Assembly: GCA_014860355.1 (NCBI GenBank)
Contig: JACZJV010000033.1
Span: 35,294 to 99,293 of the forward strand
Length of the DNA: 64,000 nt
Reading direction: 5' to 3'
DNA from: Burkholderiales bacterium
GTDB lineage: Bacteria > Pseudomonadota > Gammaproteobacteria > Burkholderiales > SG8-39
This document shows, in pieces, positions 1 to 8,840 of this stretch; position 1 is the first letter of the stretch; the number at the start of each line of letters is the position of its first letter. Under the pieces are notes generated by a model. That model was not told the origin of the DNA, did not search any database, and was given only the letters and a program-made list of their open reading frames with translations. A program made the position numbers and the translations under genes.

Positions 1-1184
1 GGTGGATACTCACCGCCGGCCTGGGCGGCATGGGCGGGGCGCAGCCGCTCGCCGCCACCATGGCCGGTGCTTCTATGCTCGCGGTGGAATGCGATCCCGC
101 GCGCATCGACATGCGCCTGCGCACCGGTTATCTGGACCAGCGCGCCGATACCCTGGATGAGGCGCTGGCCATGATCGAGCGCGCCTGTGGCGAGAAGCGC
201 GCCGTTTCCGTGGGGCTGCTTGGCAACGCCGCCGAGCTGATGCCGACTATCCTCAAACGCGCGCAGATGAGCCAGCTGCGTCCGTCGCTGGTGACCGACC
301 AGACCTCGGCGCACGACCCGGCCAACGGCTACTTGCCGGAACACTGGTCGCTGGAGAAGTGGCGCGAGCTGCGGCGTACGGACCCCGAGGAGGTGGCCAT
401 CTCGGCGCGCGAGGCGATCGCGAACCATGTACGCGCGATGCTGAGCTTCCATGCGATGGGCATACCCTGCGTCGACTATGGCAACAACATCCGCCAGGAG
501 GCTCTGAACGTAGGGGTAGAGAACGCGTTTGCCTTCCCCGGCTTTGTGCCGGCCTACGTACGGCCGCTGTTCTGCGTGGGCAAGGGGCCGTTTCGCTGGG
601 TCGCGCTCTCGGGCGATCCCGAGGACATCTACAAGACCGATGCCAAGATCCGGGAACTGTTTCCGCAGGACAAGACGCTCGCGAGCTGGCTCGATCTCGC
701 GCGCAAGCGCATCTCCTTCCAGGGTCTGCCCGCACGCATCTGCTGGCTCGGGCTGGGCGAGCGCCATCTGGCGGGTCTGGCGTTCAACGAAATGGTCAGG
801 CGCGGCGAGCTGAAGGCGCCGATCGTGATCGGGCGCGACCACCTGGATTCGGGCTCGGTGGCGAGTCCGAACCGCGAGACCGAGGCCATGCAGGACGGCA
901 GCGACGCGGTGTCCGACTGGCCGCTGCTCAATGCATTGCTCAGCACCGCGGGCGGCGCGAGCTGGGTCAGTATCCACCACGGCGGCGGCGTGGGCATGGG
1001 CTATTCGCAGCATGCGGGCGTGGTCATTGTCGCCGACGGCAGCGACGCGGCGGCAAAGCGCATCGAGCGCGTGCTGTTCAACGATCCGGCGAGCGGCGTG
1101 ATGCGCCACGCCGACGCCGGATACGAAACGGCGGTGGCGACCGCCAGGGCGCAAGGCCTGAAGCTGCCTTTCATTACTTGTTGA
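1..1184 (+). CDS. hutU: Urocanate hydratase, C-terminal part (5' end outside window)
   Basis: Urocanase converts urocanate to imidazolonepropionate in the cytoplasmic histidine-utilisation pathway, using tightly bound NAD+ as an electrophile. The frame is open from base 3, reading [14 protein letters not shown], which is the typical urocanase dinucleotide-binding stretch. About 390 of the usual ~555 residues are present and the start lies upstream of the window. The C-terminal part has the [15 protein letters not shown] segment characteristic of the family. It is followed 67 bases later by hutI on the same strand, the next step in the pathway, so both probably belong to one hut operon. Identification is by recognised family motifs and context. 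Confidence 0.95.
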   Translation, partial: WILTAGLGGMGGAQPLAATMAGASMLAVECDPARIDMRLRTGYLDQRADTLDEALAMIERACGEKRAVSVGLLGNAAELMPTILKRAQMSQLRPSLVTDQTSAHDPANGYLPEHWSLEKWRELRRTDPEEVAISAREAIANHVRAMLSFHAMGIPCVDYGNNIRQEALNVGVENAFAFPGFVPAYVRPLFCVGKGPFRWVALSGDPEDIYKTDAKIRELFPQDKTLASWLDLARKRISFQGLPARICWLGLGERHLAGLAFNEMVRRGELKAPIVIGRDHLDSGSVASPNRETEAMQDGSDAVSDWPLLNALLSTAGGASWVSIHHGGGVGMGYSQHAGVVIVADGSDAAAKRIERVLFNDPASGVMRHADAGYETAVATARAQGLKLPFITC

Positions 1185-1251
1185 TGTCCGAGGTGATCTA
1201 TCCGTTCGAATCGGCGTCCCTGTCGCTGACCCAGCATCGGAGTGCGCGAAC

Positions 1252-2496
1252 ATGACCCAGTACCTGACTGCGCTCTGGCGCAATCTCAACTGCTCTGCCG
1301 CGGGCGATCGCGCCGCTTCGTCTATGGCCATAGGCATCTCGGATGAAAGGATCGCGTGGATTGCGCCGCAGGCGGATCTGCCCGCATTCGAGCGGGCGCC
1401 GGAATTCGCCGAGTACGACGGTGCCGGTGCCTGGGTGACGCCGGGCCTGGTCGAATGCCATACCCACCTGGTGTTCGGCGGCAATCGTGCCGACGAGTTC
1501 GGCCGTAGACTTGCGGGCGCCAGCTATGAAGAGATTGCGCGCGCGGGGGGCGGTATCGTTTCTACCGTGAATGCGACCCGCGCGGCCAGCGAGGATGCGC
1601 TGTTTGCAGCGGCGGCAGGGCGCTTGCGCTGTCTGATCGCCGAGGGCGTGACCGCCGTCGAAATCAAATCCGGTTACGGGCTGGATACGCAGACCGAGGC
1701 CAAGATGCTGCGCGTCGCGCGCCGCCTCGGGCGCGAGTTGCCGGTCAGCGTCTATACCACCTTCCTAGGCGCCCACGCCCTGCCAGCGGAGTATCGTGGC
1801 CGGCCCGACGAATATATCGAGCTGGTCTGCACAGACATGCTGCCCACGCTCGCCGAACAGGGCCTGGTGGATGCGGTCGACGCATTCTGCGAGAACATCG
1901 CGTTTTCCGTGGCGCAGTGCGAACGCGTCTTCGAGACGGCAGCCCGCCTCGGTTTGCCGGTGAAATTGCACGCGGAACAATTGTCCAACATCGGCGCCAC
2001 GCAGCTCGCGACACGCTACGGCGCCTTGTCGACAGATCACCTGGAGCATGCGCTCGAGGCCGATGTTGCGGCGATGCGCCGCGCGGGCACGGTGGCAGTC
2101 CTGCTTCCCGCGGCCTACTACTGCCTTCGCGAGACGCAGCCCCCGCCAATTGATCTGTTTCGCCGCCATGGCGTGCCGATGGCGATTTCCACCGACTGCA
2201 ATCCCGGAACCGCGCCGGCCGTGTCGCCGCTGCTGACCATGAACATGGCGTGCACCCTGTTCGGTTTAAGCATCGACGAGGCCTTGCTTGCCTACACCCG
2301 CCACGCGGCGCAGGCCCTGGGCAAGTCGGACCTGCACGGCACGCTGGAGGCGGGACGCTATGCGGACTTCGTGCTCTGGGATGTGGATTCATTGGCGGAG
2401 CTGGTCTGCTGGCTGGGTGCAAGTCCCTGCCGCGCAGTGATCCGGCACGGGCGGATAGTCCACGAAGCGCCCGGGATGCGCGAAACCGGCAGCTAG
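1252..2496 (+). CDS. hutI: Imidazolonepropionase
   Basis: Metal-dependent amidohydrolase that opens the imidazolone ring to give N-formimino-L-glutamate, the third step of histidine degradation. The 414-residue length is normal for HutI. The amidohydrolase metal motif [10 protein letters not shown] lies near residue 66, KLHAEQLSN near residue 240 and the metal-ligand region STDCNPG near residue 310. The ATG at 1252 is the first good start after hutU; no strong Shine-Dalgarno sequence is visible, and translation may depend on coupling with hutU. The gene ends 41 bases before the stop of the convergent kinase gene. No hutH, hutF or hutG is in view. Confidence 0.95.
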   Translation: MTQYLTALWRNLNCSAAGDRAASSMAIGISDERIAWIAPQADLPAFERAPEFAEYDGAGAWVTPGLVECHTHLVFGGNRADEFGRRLAGASYEEIARAGGGIVSTVNATRAASEDALFAAAAGRLRCLIAEGVTAVEIKSGYGLDTQTEAKMLRVARRLGRELPVSVYTTFLGAHALPAEYRGRPDEYIELVCTDMLPTLAEQGLVDAVDAFCENIAFSVAQCERVFETAARLGLPVKLHAEQLSNIGATQLATRYGALSTDHLEHALEADVAAMRRAGTVAVLLPAAYYCLRETQPPPIDLFRRHGVPMAISTDCNPGTAPAVSPLLTMNMACTLFGLSIDEALLAYTRHAAQALGKSDLHGTLEAGRYADFVLWDVDSLAELVCWLGASPCRAVIRHGRIVHEAPGMRETGS

Positions 2497-2537
2497 GGCT
2501 GGCCCCGCGTGCCGGTTCCCTGCCTGTATCCTCCGAT

Positions 2538-3809
2538 CTAGATTGTCTGGTTCGTAATCCGCAGGTCGGCCAGAGCGAGGCGATCGGCAAGATTGCGCAC
2601 CAGCGCGCGCATGAAGCTGCTGTGGCAGGGTGTGCTCATGCGGTCCAGAGCCGTGGCTTCGAACTCGGCAATGATCACCTCGGTCATGGATTCCACCGTC
2701 GCCTGCCGCGGCAGGTCGCCGTCGCAGATATAGCCCATTTCCCCGAAGAATTCCCCCGCGCCGATGACGTTGAGCAAGCGCCCCGCCTGCGTGACCTTGA
2801 CGTCGCCCTGCGCCAGAAAGTACATGCTGCGGCCGGGATCGTTCTCGCGCACGATCTCGGTGCGCGCGTGCAGCCGCTTCCAGCGGCCTGCGTCCACGAG
2901 TTCCCAAATTTCCGCTTCGGACAGCGTGGACAGCATCCTGACGCGTTTGAGAGCCGCATAGCGCTCGCTGTCCGGTATCGAACGCTGATGCGCGCTCAAG
3001 CGGCCGATTTCGGCCAGTTCCAGCGCGGGAATGGCCCAGTTTGGATAGCGATTCTGCGGCTGCTTCTGCAGCATCTTGAGCACGATGCGGTCCAGGTCGA
3101 TCGGAATGGAGGGGTTCAGCTGGCTCATCGGCAGCGGTTCGTCGTGCAGGATCTGCTGGATCAGCGCGGATATGCTGTCTGCGGCGAACGGCCTTTTCCC
3201 GGTCAGGAGTTCGTACAGCACCACGCCCAGGCAGTACATGTCCGTAGCTTGGGTCAGCGGCATGGCGCTGATTTGCTCCGGCGACATGTAGGCGGGCGAG
3301 CCGATGTTGATGGGCTGGGTCGCATCGCGGTTTTGCAGAACCGCGGCGCCGAAGTCGAGGATCTTCACGTCGCGGCCGTCGGTGGTCATGATATTGGCGG
3401 GCTTGATGTCCCTGTGGATGATGCTCTGGCGGAATGCGTAATCCAGCGCGCCGCAGCATTTGAAGCCGATCTGGACCGTGTCCTCCACCGACAACAGCCG
3501 GCCGGCCTCGGCGTAGCTGCAAAGATTGACCCCGGGCACGTATTCCATGACGATGTAACCGGCGTCGTCGGTCACGACCGCATCGAGTATCGAGGCGATG
3601 TGCGGATGATTCAGCTTTCCGACGAGGGATGCTTCCTTCAGGAATTGCTTGCGCAGCACGGTCCCGAATTGGGGATCCTGAAACACCTTGGCATCGATCA
3701 CTTTCACGGCAACATCGGTGCCGGAAAAGCTGTCTACAGCGCGATAAACGATACCCGTGCTTCCCTTGCCGAGCAGGTCTTTCAGTTCGTACTTGCCGAT
3801 ATTGCTCAT
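2538..3809 (-). CDS. Serine/threonine protein kinase with C-terminal cyclic-nucleotide-binding domain
   Basis: Predicted soluble Hanks-type kinase of 423 residues. Visible motifs are the glycine loop GKGSTG (residues 14-19), the ATP lysine in VAVKV (K36), the catalytic HRDIKPAN (H132-D134), DFG (152-154) and SPAYMSPEQ of the activation segment. After the kinase domain (about 7-270) comes a CAP_ED/cNMP-type domain (about 285-410) with GEFFGEMG and PRQATV, resembling the phosphate-binding cassette. There is no transmembrane segment. I chose the start MSNIGKYELK at 3809 because kinase homology begins there. A longer reading from 3923 adds 38 residues with a CPRC motif and cannot be excluded. No partner phosphatase lies nearby and the substrate is unknown. 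Confidence 0.85.
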   Translation of the reverse strand: MSNIGKYELKDLLGKGSTGIVYRAVDSFSGTDVAVKVIDAKVFQDPQFGTVLRKQFLKEASLVGKLNHPHIASILDAVVTDDAGYIVMEYVPGVNLCSYAEAGRLLSVEDTVQIGFKCCGALDYAFRQSIIHRDIKPANIMTTDGRDVKILDFGAAVLQNRDATQPINIGSPAYMSPEQISAMPLTQATDMYCLGVVLYELLTGKRPFAADSISALIQQILHDEPLPMSQLNPSIPIDLDRIVLKMLQKQPQNRYPNWAIPALELAEIGRLSAHQRSIPDSERYAALKRVRMLSTLSEAEIWELVDAGRWKRLHARTEIVRENDPGRSMYFLAQGDVKVTQAGRLLNVIGAGEFFGEMGYICDGDLPRQATVESMTEVIIAEFEATALDRMSTPCHSSFMRALVRNLADRLALADLRITNQTI

Positions 3810-4135
3810 CTTGCTGGATCCCAGAGCGCCGCTGGCGGGCGGGCTCGTTCTTGGCAGCCTGCTGTCCGCGTTGCGCGCGCTTTGGCGCTGATCGCAACGA
3901 GGGCACAAGGACTGGATGTACACCGCCCGAGCCGAAGTATCATCAGCGCGGGCGGCCCTGTCAATTGTCCGCGCATCCGATCCGGAATCGGATCATGACG
4001 GGTTCGGGTGCCGCATGCGGAGGCCGCGGCCCGCAGCACGATTGCAGCTGTTGGCCCGATGCCTGGCAGATAATCCGCGATAATGCGGGGGACATGCATC
4101 GACCCCGAGATTGCAACGAACAAGGAGACCCCGAT

Positions 4136-4945
4136 ATGCAGAATTCGAGCGGCAAGGGCACTATTCTATGGGAACTGGATGCGCGCGGCGTCGCCACCGT
4201 CGTGCTGAACCGCCCCGAGGTCAACAACGCCTATAACGGCGATCTCATTGCGGGCGTGCACGAGGCCATGGATGCGCTGGGCAGGGCGCGGGGCCTGCGC
4301 GCCCTGGTGCTCAAAGGCAAGGGCAGGCATTTCCAGGCCGGTGCGGACCTCGCGTGGATCAGCGCCGTGGGGCAGATGTCGCCCGAAGAAAACGAACGCG
4401 CCTCGCGCGCGACGGGCGACCTGGTGCGCAGGCTGGACGCGCTGCCCGTTCCCACGGTCGCACTGGTGCAGGGCGGCTGTTTCGGCGGCGGCACCGGCAT
4501 CGTCGCCGCCTGCGACATAGTCGTGGCGAGCGATGACGCGATCTTTGCCATCACCGAGACGCGCTGGGGTTTGATGGCGGGCATCATCCTGCCGCAGCTA
4601 TGCCAGGCGATCGGCCTGCGCGCCTTGCGCCGCTACGCGCTTACCGGGGAGCGTTTCGACGCGCACGAGGCCCGCCGCATCGGCCTCGCGCACGAGGTGT
4701 GCGCGCCGGGCAAGCTGGAGGAGAGCGGCGCGAAGGTCGTCGACGCGCTGCTCATGAACGCACCCGCTGCGACGGCCGCCACCAAGCTGCGCTCGCTGCA
4801 GCTGGCCGGCGCCGTCGTCGAAGATGCCCTGTTCGCGGATCTGGTGCGCGAGCACGCCAGCACGCGCCAGCTTGCCGAAGCGGCCGAAGGGCTGGCTTCA
4901 TTCAGGGAAAAACGCAAGCCGGGCTGGTATCCGGCGGCGGTTTGA
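4136..4945 (+). CDS. Enoyl-CoA hydratase/isomerase family protein
   Basis: Crotonase-fold enzyme of 269 residues, acting on a 2-enoyl-CoA in beta-oxidation or branched-chain/short acyl-CoA breakdown. The acyl-CoA oxyanion-hole segments are visible as FQAGADLAWI (residues ~66-75) and the glycine-rich QGGCFGGGTGI (~110-120), followed by ITETRWGLMAGI containing a candidate catalytic glutamate. The ATG at 4136 is preceded by a good AAGGAGA ribosome-binding site at about 4122. It lies 28 bases upstream of an acyl-CoA dehydrogenase in the same direction, so the two probably form one operon. The exact substrate is not evident; methylglutaconyl-CoA hydratase-like enzymes are a possibility. Confidence 0.85.
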   Translation: MQNSSGKGTILWELDARGVATVVLNRPEVNNAYNGDLIAGVHEAMDALGRARGLRALVLKGKGRHFQAGADLAWISAVGQMSPEENERASRATGDLVRRLDALPVPTVALVQGGCFGGGTGIVAACDIVVASDDAIFAITETRWGLMAGIILPQLCQAIGLRALRRYALTGERFDAHEARRIGLAHEVCAPGKLEESGAKVVDALLMNAPAATAATKLRSLQLAGAVVEDALFADLVREHASTRQLAEAAEGLASFREKRKPGWYPAAV

Positions 4946-4973
4946 CCGATTGCAACGGAAAAAGGACGAAGAC

Positions 4974-6140
4974 ATGGACTTTCAACTCGACGAAGCGCAG
5001 ACCATGCTGGCGGAAATGAGCGATCGCATGGGCCGCGAGCAGTTTGCGCCCAAGGCCGCGCGCTGGGACCGCGAACACGAATACCCCCATGAAAATGTCG
5101 AGGCGCTGCGCCGCGCCGGGCTGCTGGGGATGACCATCCCGAAAAAATTCGGCGGACCCGAGCGGCCGCTGATCGACGTGGTGCTGGCGATAGAACAGAT
5201 CGCGAAATATTGCGGCGTGACGGCGCGCATCGTGGTCGAAACCAATATGGGAGCGCTGGGCTGCGTCATGGCCTACGGCAGCGAGGCGCAGCAACGCGAG
5301 CTCGCGCGCCGCGTGCTCGAGGACGGCGACAAGCCGGCCATAGGCATGACCGAACCCGGTGCAGGCACCGATCTGACTGCGCTCAAGACCAGGGCGGTGG
5401 AGCGCGACGGGGGCTATGTGGTGGACGGCACCAAACACTGGATCACCGGCGGCGGCATCTCGAAGACCAATCTGATTTTCGCGCGCGTTATCGACCGCGA
5501 AGGTAGGGACCAGGGCATAGGCGGAATCCTGGTCGATCTGGGAACGCCGGGTTTCACCATCGGGCGGGTGGAGGATGCCATGGGGCTGCGCGGGATCCCG
5601 GAGGCAGAGCTCATATTCGAGAACTGCGCAGTGCCGGCCGCGAACCTGGTCGTGTGCGATCCCAAGGACGGATTCAAGAAGCTCATGAACGGCTATAACG
5701 CGCAGCGCATAGGCGCTTCCTCGGTCGCGCTCGGAATTGCGCGCGGCGCGCACGATCTGGCGCTGGAGTACATGGGCCAGCGCGTCGCGTTCGGCAAGAA
5801 GCTCAAGGAGTTTCAGGGCCTGGACTGGATGATGGCCGAGAGCGAAATGCAGCTCGAGGCGGCGCGGCTGCTGGTCTATCGCGCGGCCTGCAACGCGCGC
5901 CTGCTTCCGAACAACGTCATGCTGCCGCAGATGAAGGAGGCGTCGATTGCCAAAGCGTTTACCGGGCATGCAGCGTTCGAGGTGGTGAGCGAGTCGCTGC
6001 AGATGTTCGGCGCCGCCGGTTATTCGCGCGAGCTTCCGCTGGAGCGCATGCTGCGCGATGTGCGCATGTTCCAGATCGGCGGCGGAACCACCCAGGCGCA
6101 ACTCAACATGATCGCGCGCAGTATTTTTCCGCCGGGCTGA
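4974..6140 (+). CDS. Acyl-CoA dehydrogenase (short form)
   Basis: FAD-dependent acyl-CoA dehydrogenase of 388 residues, the usual length for the four-domain family. Visible are the flavin-contact motif GMTEPGAGTDLTALKT and TKHWITGGG in the middle domain, and FGAAGYSRELPLERMLRDVRMF in the C-terminal helical domain. At the place where medium-chain enzymes have the catalytic Glu (YEGT), this protein reads QIGGGTTQ (about 367-373). The base must therefore be elsewhere, as in isovaleryl/long-chain types, or the chemistry differs. The start at 4974 has AAAGGACGAAGAC upstream. It follows the enoyl-CoA hydratase closely and precedes the TetR gene by 153 bases. Confidence 0.9.
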   Translation: MDFQLDEAQTMLAEMSDRMGREQFAPKAARWDREHEYPHENVEALRRAGLLGMTIPKKFGGPERPLIDVVLAIEQIAKYCGVTARIVVETNMGALGCVMAYGSEAQQRELARRVLEDGDKPAIGMTEPGAGTDLTALKTRAVERDGGYVVDGTKHWITGGGISKTNLIFARVIDREGRDQGIGGILVDLGTPGFTIGRVEDAMGLRGIPEAELIFENCAVPAANLVVCDPKDGFKKLMNGYNAQRIGASSVALGIARGAHDLALEYMGQRVAFGKKLKEFQGLDWMMAESEMQLEAARLLVYRAACNARLLPNNVMLPQMKEASIAKAFTGHAAFEVVSESLQMFGAAGYSRELPLERMLRDVRMFQIGGGTTQAQLNMIARSIFPPG

Positions 6141-6228
6141 AGGCGGGCCCGGGCCTTGCTGCCGGCTTGCGCAAGGGGCACAGGCGGAGCGGGGGCGAGG
6201 GAATCCGGCACGCAGCGCAATGCCGGAC

Positions 6229-6258
6229 TTGCGGCCCGGCGTGGATCCGCCGTATAAT
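6229..6258 (+). promoter_or_regulatory. Sigma-70-type promoter of the tetR gene
   Basis: A perfect TATAAT lies at 6253-6258 and TTGCGG at 6229-6234, with an 18-base spacer, about 36 bases before the tetR start codon. The assignment rests on consensus match only. Confidence 0.5.
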
Positions 6259-6276
6259 TCATACAATCGTTTAAAA

Positions 6277-6286
6277 CATACGTATG
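6277..6286. promoter_or_regulatory. Palindromic candidate TetR operator
   Basis: The perfect 10-base palindrome CATACGTATG lies between the predicted -10 box and the start codon of the TetR gene, where repressor binding would block transcription. Autoregulation is inferred from position. Whether the same sequence controls the downstream fad genes is not visible; I did not find a second copy before 7026. Confidence 0.4.
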
Positions 6287-6293
6287 GATCGTC

Positions 6294-6977
6294 ATGACTG
6301 AAATCGACACCCGCCTGCGCATACTCGATGCTGCAGAAAGCCTGTTTACCCGGTACGGGTTCGAGGCGACCACATTGCGCCAGATCACCGGCGCGGCCGA
6401 AGTCAACCTCGCCGCTGTCAACTATCACTTCGGCTCGAAGGAAGAGTTGATCCGGGAGGTGTTCCGCCGGCGCCTGACCTGGCTCAATCAGCAGCGACTG
6501 CAGGAACTCGACCGGCTCGAGGCCGAGGCCGGTGGCAAGCCGCTCAAGCCGAGCCAGATCCTCGAGGCGTTTTTCGGCGTGGCGCTGAAAATGGCCGCCG
6601 ACGCCGATGGCGGCGGGCGCTCGTTCATGCGGTTGCTCGGCCGTACCTATTCCAAGCCTTCCGAATTCGTGCGCGGATTTCTGGCGGAGGAATACGCGGC
6701 GGTGCTCGCGCGCTTCAAGTCGGCCCTGGTCAGGGCGCTCCCCGGCGTACCCGGCGAGGAGATCCTGTGGCGCTTCCATTTCATGCTCGGCGCCATGTCC
6801 TATGCCATCGCAGGTACCGATGCGCTGCACATCGTCGCGGAAGACGCGCTCGATGACAGCGACGCGCAGGCGCTGTACGCGCGCCTGATGAGTTTCATGC
6901 TGGGGGGGCTGCGCGCGCCCCTGCCGGTGCTGCAGGCAGGATCAGCAAAACGGCCGCGCGCCAAAGCGGCCGCCTGA
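6294..6977 (+). CDS. TetR/AcrR-family transcriptional regulator, probable fatty-acid degradation repressor
   Basis: Regulator of 227 residues with an N-terminal TetR helix-turn-helix: RILDAAESLFTRYGFEATTLRQITGAAEVNLAAVNYHFGSK spans residues 8-48 in the typical pattern (the NYHFGSKEEL box is diagnostic). The remaining ~170 residues form the ligand-binding domain. It sits between two acyl-CoA dehydrogenase genes, just upstream of the large beta-oxidation operon. An acyl-CoA-responsive role like that of PsrA or FadP is therefore likely, but this is inferred from context rather than from specific residues. A palindrome just before the start suggests autorepression. Confidence 0.85.
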   Translation: MTEIDTRLRILDAAESLFTRYGFEATTLRQITGAAEVNLAAVNYHFGSKEELIREVFRRRLTWLNQQRLQELDRLEAEAGGKPLKPSQILEAFFGVALKMAADADGGGRSFMRLLGRTYSKPSEFVRGFLAEEYAAVLARFKSALVRALPGVPGEEILWRFHFMLGAMSYAIAGTDALHIVAEDALDDSDAQALYARLMSFMLGGLRAPLPVLQAGSAKRPRAKAAA

Positions 6978-7025
6978 AAGTTTCATTTTCCACAACAGAT
7001 ACGCACTCAATCCAAAGGAGAAAAC

Positions 7026-8816
7026 ATGGGTCAATACCTCGCTCCCTTACGTGACATGCAATTCGTGCTGCACGAACTGCTGCAGGTCGAAAGCGAATTG
7101 AAACAGCTGCCGAACCACGCCGAAATCGACATGGACACCGTCAACCAGGTGCTGGAGGAGGGGAGCAAGTTCACCTCCAAGGTGCTGTTCCCGCTGAATC
7201 ACTCCGGCGACCGCGAGGGCTGCCGCCTGGACGCGGCCACGCATGAGGTGAGCACGCCCAAGGGTTTCAAGGAGGCCTACGCGCAATATGTGGAGGCGGG
7301 CTGGCCGGCGCTGTCCTGCGACCCGGAATTCGGCGGCCAGGGACTGCCCGTGGTCGTCTACAACTCGTTCTCCGAAATGCTGAACTCCGCCAATCAGGCC
7401 TGGTACATGTATCCGGGCCTGTCGCACGGCGCCTACGCCTGCCTGCACGAGCACGGCACGCCGGAGCAGAAGAAAATGTACCTGCCCAAACTGGTTTCGG
7501 GCGAATGGACCGGCACCATGTGCCTGACCGAGGCGCACTGCGGCACCGACCTGGGCCTGCTGCGCTCCAAGGCCGAGGCCCAGGCCGACGGCTCCTACAG
7601 GATCACCGGGAGCAAGATTTTCATATCCGCCGGCGAACACGACATGGCGGCCAACATCGTGCACCTGGTGCTCGCGCGCCTGCCGGACGCGCCTGCCGGC
7701 ACCAAGGGCATTTCGCTGTTCATCGTGCCGAAGTTCGTTCCCGCAGCCGACGGCAGCGCGGGCGCGCGCAATGCAATCAACTGCGGCGCGATCGAGGAAA
7801 AGATGGGCATCCACGGCAACTCGACCTGCCAGATGAACATGGATGCGGCGACCGGCTGGCTCGTGGGGCAGCCGAACAAGGGTCTGAACGCGATGTTCGT
7901 CATGATGAACGCCGCGCGCCTGGGCGTGGGCATGCAGTCCCTGGGACAGACCGAAGTCGCCTATCAGAATGCGCTCGTCTACGCCAAAGACCGCCTGCAG
8001 ATGCGCAGCCTCTCCGGCGCGAAGGCGCCGAAGCTGCCCGCCGACCCCATCATCGTGCATCCCGATGTGCGCCGCATGCTGCTGACGGCCAAGGCCTACG
8101 CCGAAGGCGGGCGCGCCTTCACTTCTTTCGTGGCGCTGCAGATCGACCGCGAACTCAATCATCCGGAGGAAGCGGTGCGCAAGGATGCGGCCGATCTGGT
8201 CACCCTGCTGACGCCGATCGTCAAGGCCTTCATCACCGACAACGGCTGGATCGCGACTTCCGAGGCGATGCAGGTCTACGGCGGCCACGGCTACATTGCG
8301 GAGTGGGGCATGGAGCAGTATGTGCGCGATGCGCGCATCAACATGATTTACGAAGGCACCAACACCATCCAGTCGCTGGACCTGCTGGGGCGCAAGGTGC
8401 TGATGGACAACGGCGCCAAGCTGAAGAAATTCGGCGCAATGGTCCAGGCCTTCGTCGAGGAGAACGGCACCGACGAGGCGCTCTCCGAATTCGTCACCCC
8501 CCTGGGCGAACTCGGCGGCAAGCTGACCAAGCTGACCATGGAAATCGGCATGAAGGCTTTCACCAACCAGGATGAAGTCGGCGCGGCGGCCGTACCCTAT
8601 CTGCGCGTGGTCGGCCACCTGGTCTACGCCTATTTCTTCGCGCGCATGGCGAAGATCGCACTGGCGAAGCTCGATTCCGGCGACGGCTTTTACAAGGCCA
8701 AGCTCGCAACCGCCCGCTTTTACTACGCCCGCCTGCTGCCGGAGACCGCCATGCTGATCCGCCAGGCGCGCTCGGGCGCGGCCAATCTGCTCGAACTTGA
8801 AGCCGAACTGTTCTAA
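7026..8816 (+). CDS. Acyl-CoA dehydrogenase, large FadE-type (about 600 aa)
   Basis: First committed enzyme of beta-oxidation, an FAD enzyme of 596 residues. Its architecture is the extended bacterial form: an N-terminal acyl-CoA dehydrogenase extension (MGQYLAPLRDMQFVL), middle domain with CLTEAHCGTDLGLLRSKA and ITGSKIFISAGEHDM, C-terminal domain with QVYGGHGYIAEWGMEQYVRD, and a further C-terminal extension. The catalytic glutamate is in the classical place, IYEGTNTIQSLDLLGRK (about residues 440-456). The start ATG has AAAGGAGAAAAC just upstream. It heads a three-gene operon with the multifunctional dehydrogenase and thiolase. Confidence 0.93.
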   Translation: MGQYLAPLRDMQFVLHELLQVESELKQLPNHAEIDMDTVNQVLEEGSKFTSKVLFPLNHSGDREGCRLDAATHEVSTPKGFKEAYAQYVEAGWPALSCDPEFGGQGLPVVVYNSFSEMLNSANQAWYMYPGLSHGAYACLHEHGTPEQKKMYLPKLVSGEWTGTMCLTEAHCGTDLGLLRSKAEAQADGSYRITGSKIFISAGEHDMAANIVHLVLARLPDAPAGTKGISLFIVPKFVPAADGSAGARNAINCGAIEEKMGIHGNSTCQMNMDAATGWLVGQPNKGLNAMFVMMNAARLGVGMQSLGQTEVAYQNALVYAKDRLQMRSLSGAKAPKLPADPIIVHPDVRRMLLTAKAYAEGGRAFTSFVALQIDRELNHPEEAVRKDAADLVTLLTPIVKAFITDNGWIATSEAMQVYGGHGYIAEWGMEQYVRDARINMIYEGTNTIQSLDLLGRKVLMDNGAKLKKFGAMVQAFVEENGTDEALSEFVTPLGELGGKLTKLTMEIGMKAFTNQDEVGAAAVPYLRVVGHLVYAYFFARMAKIALAKLDSGDGFYKAKLATARFYYARLLPETAMLIRQARSGAANLLELEAELF

Positions 8817-8840
8817 CCGCCTAAACCAGAAAGGACTACC

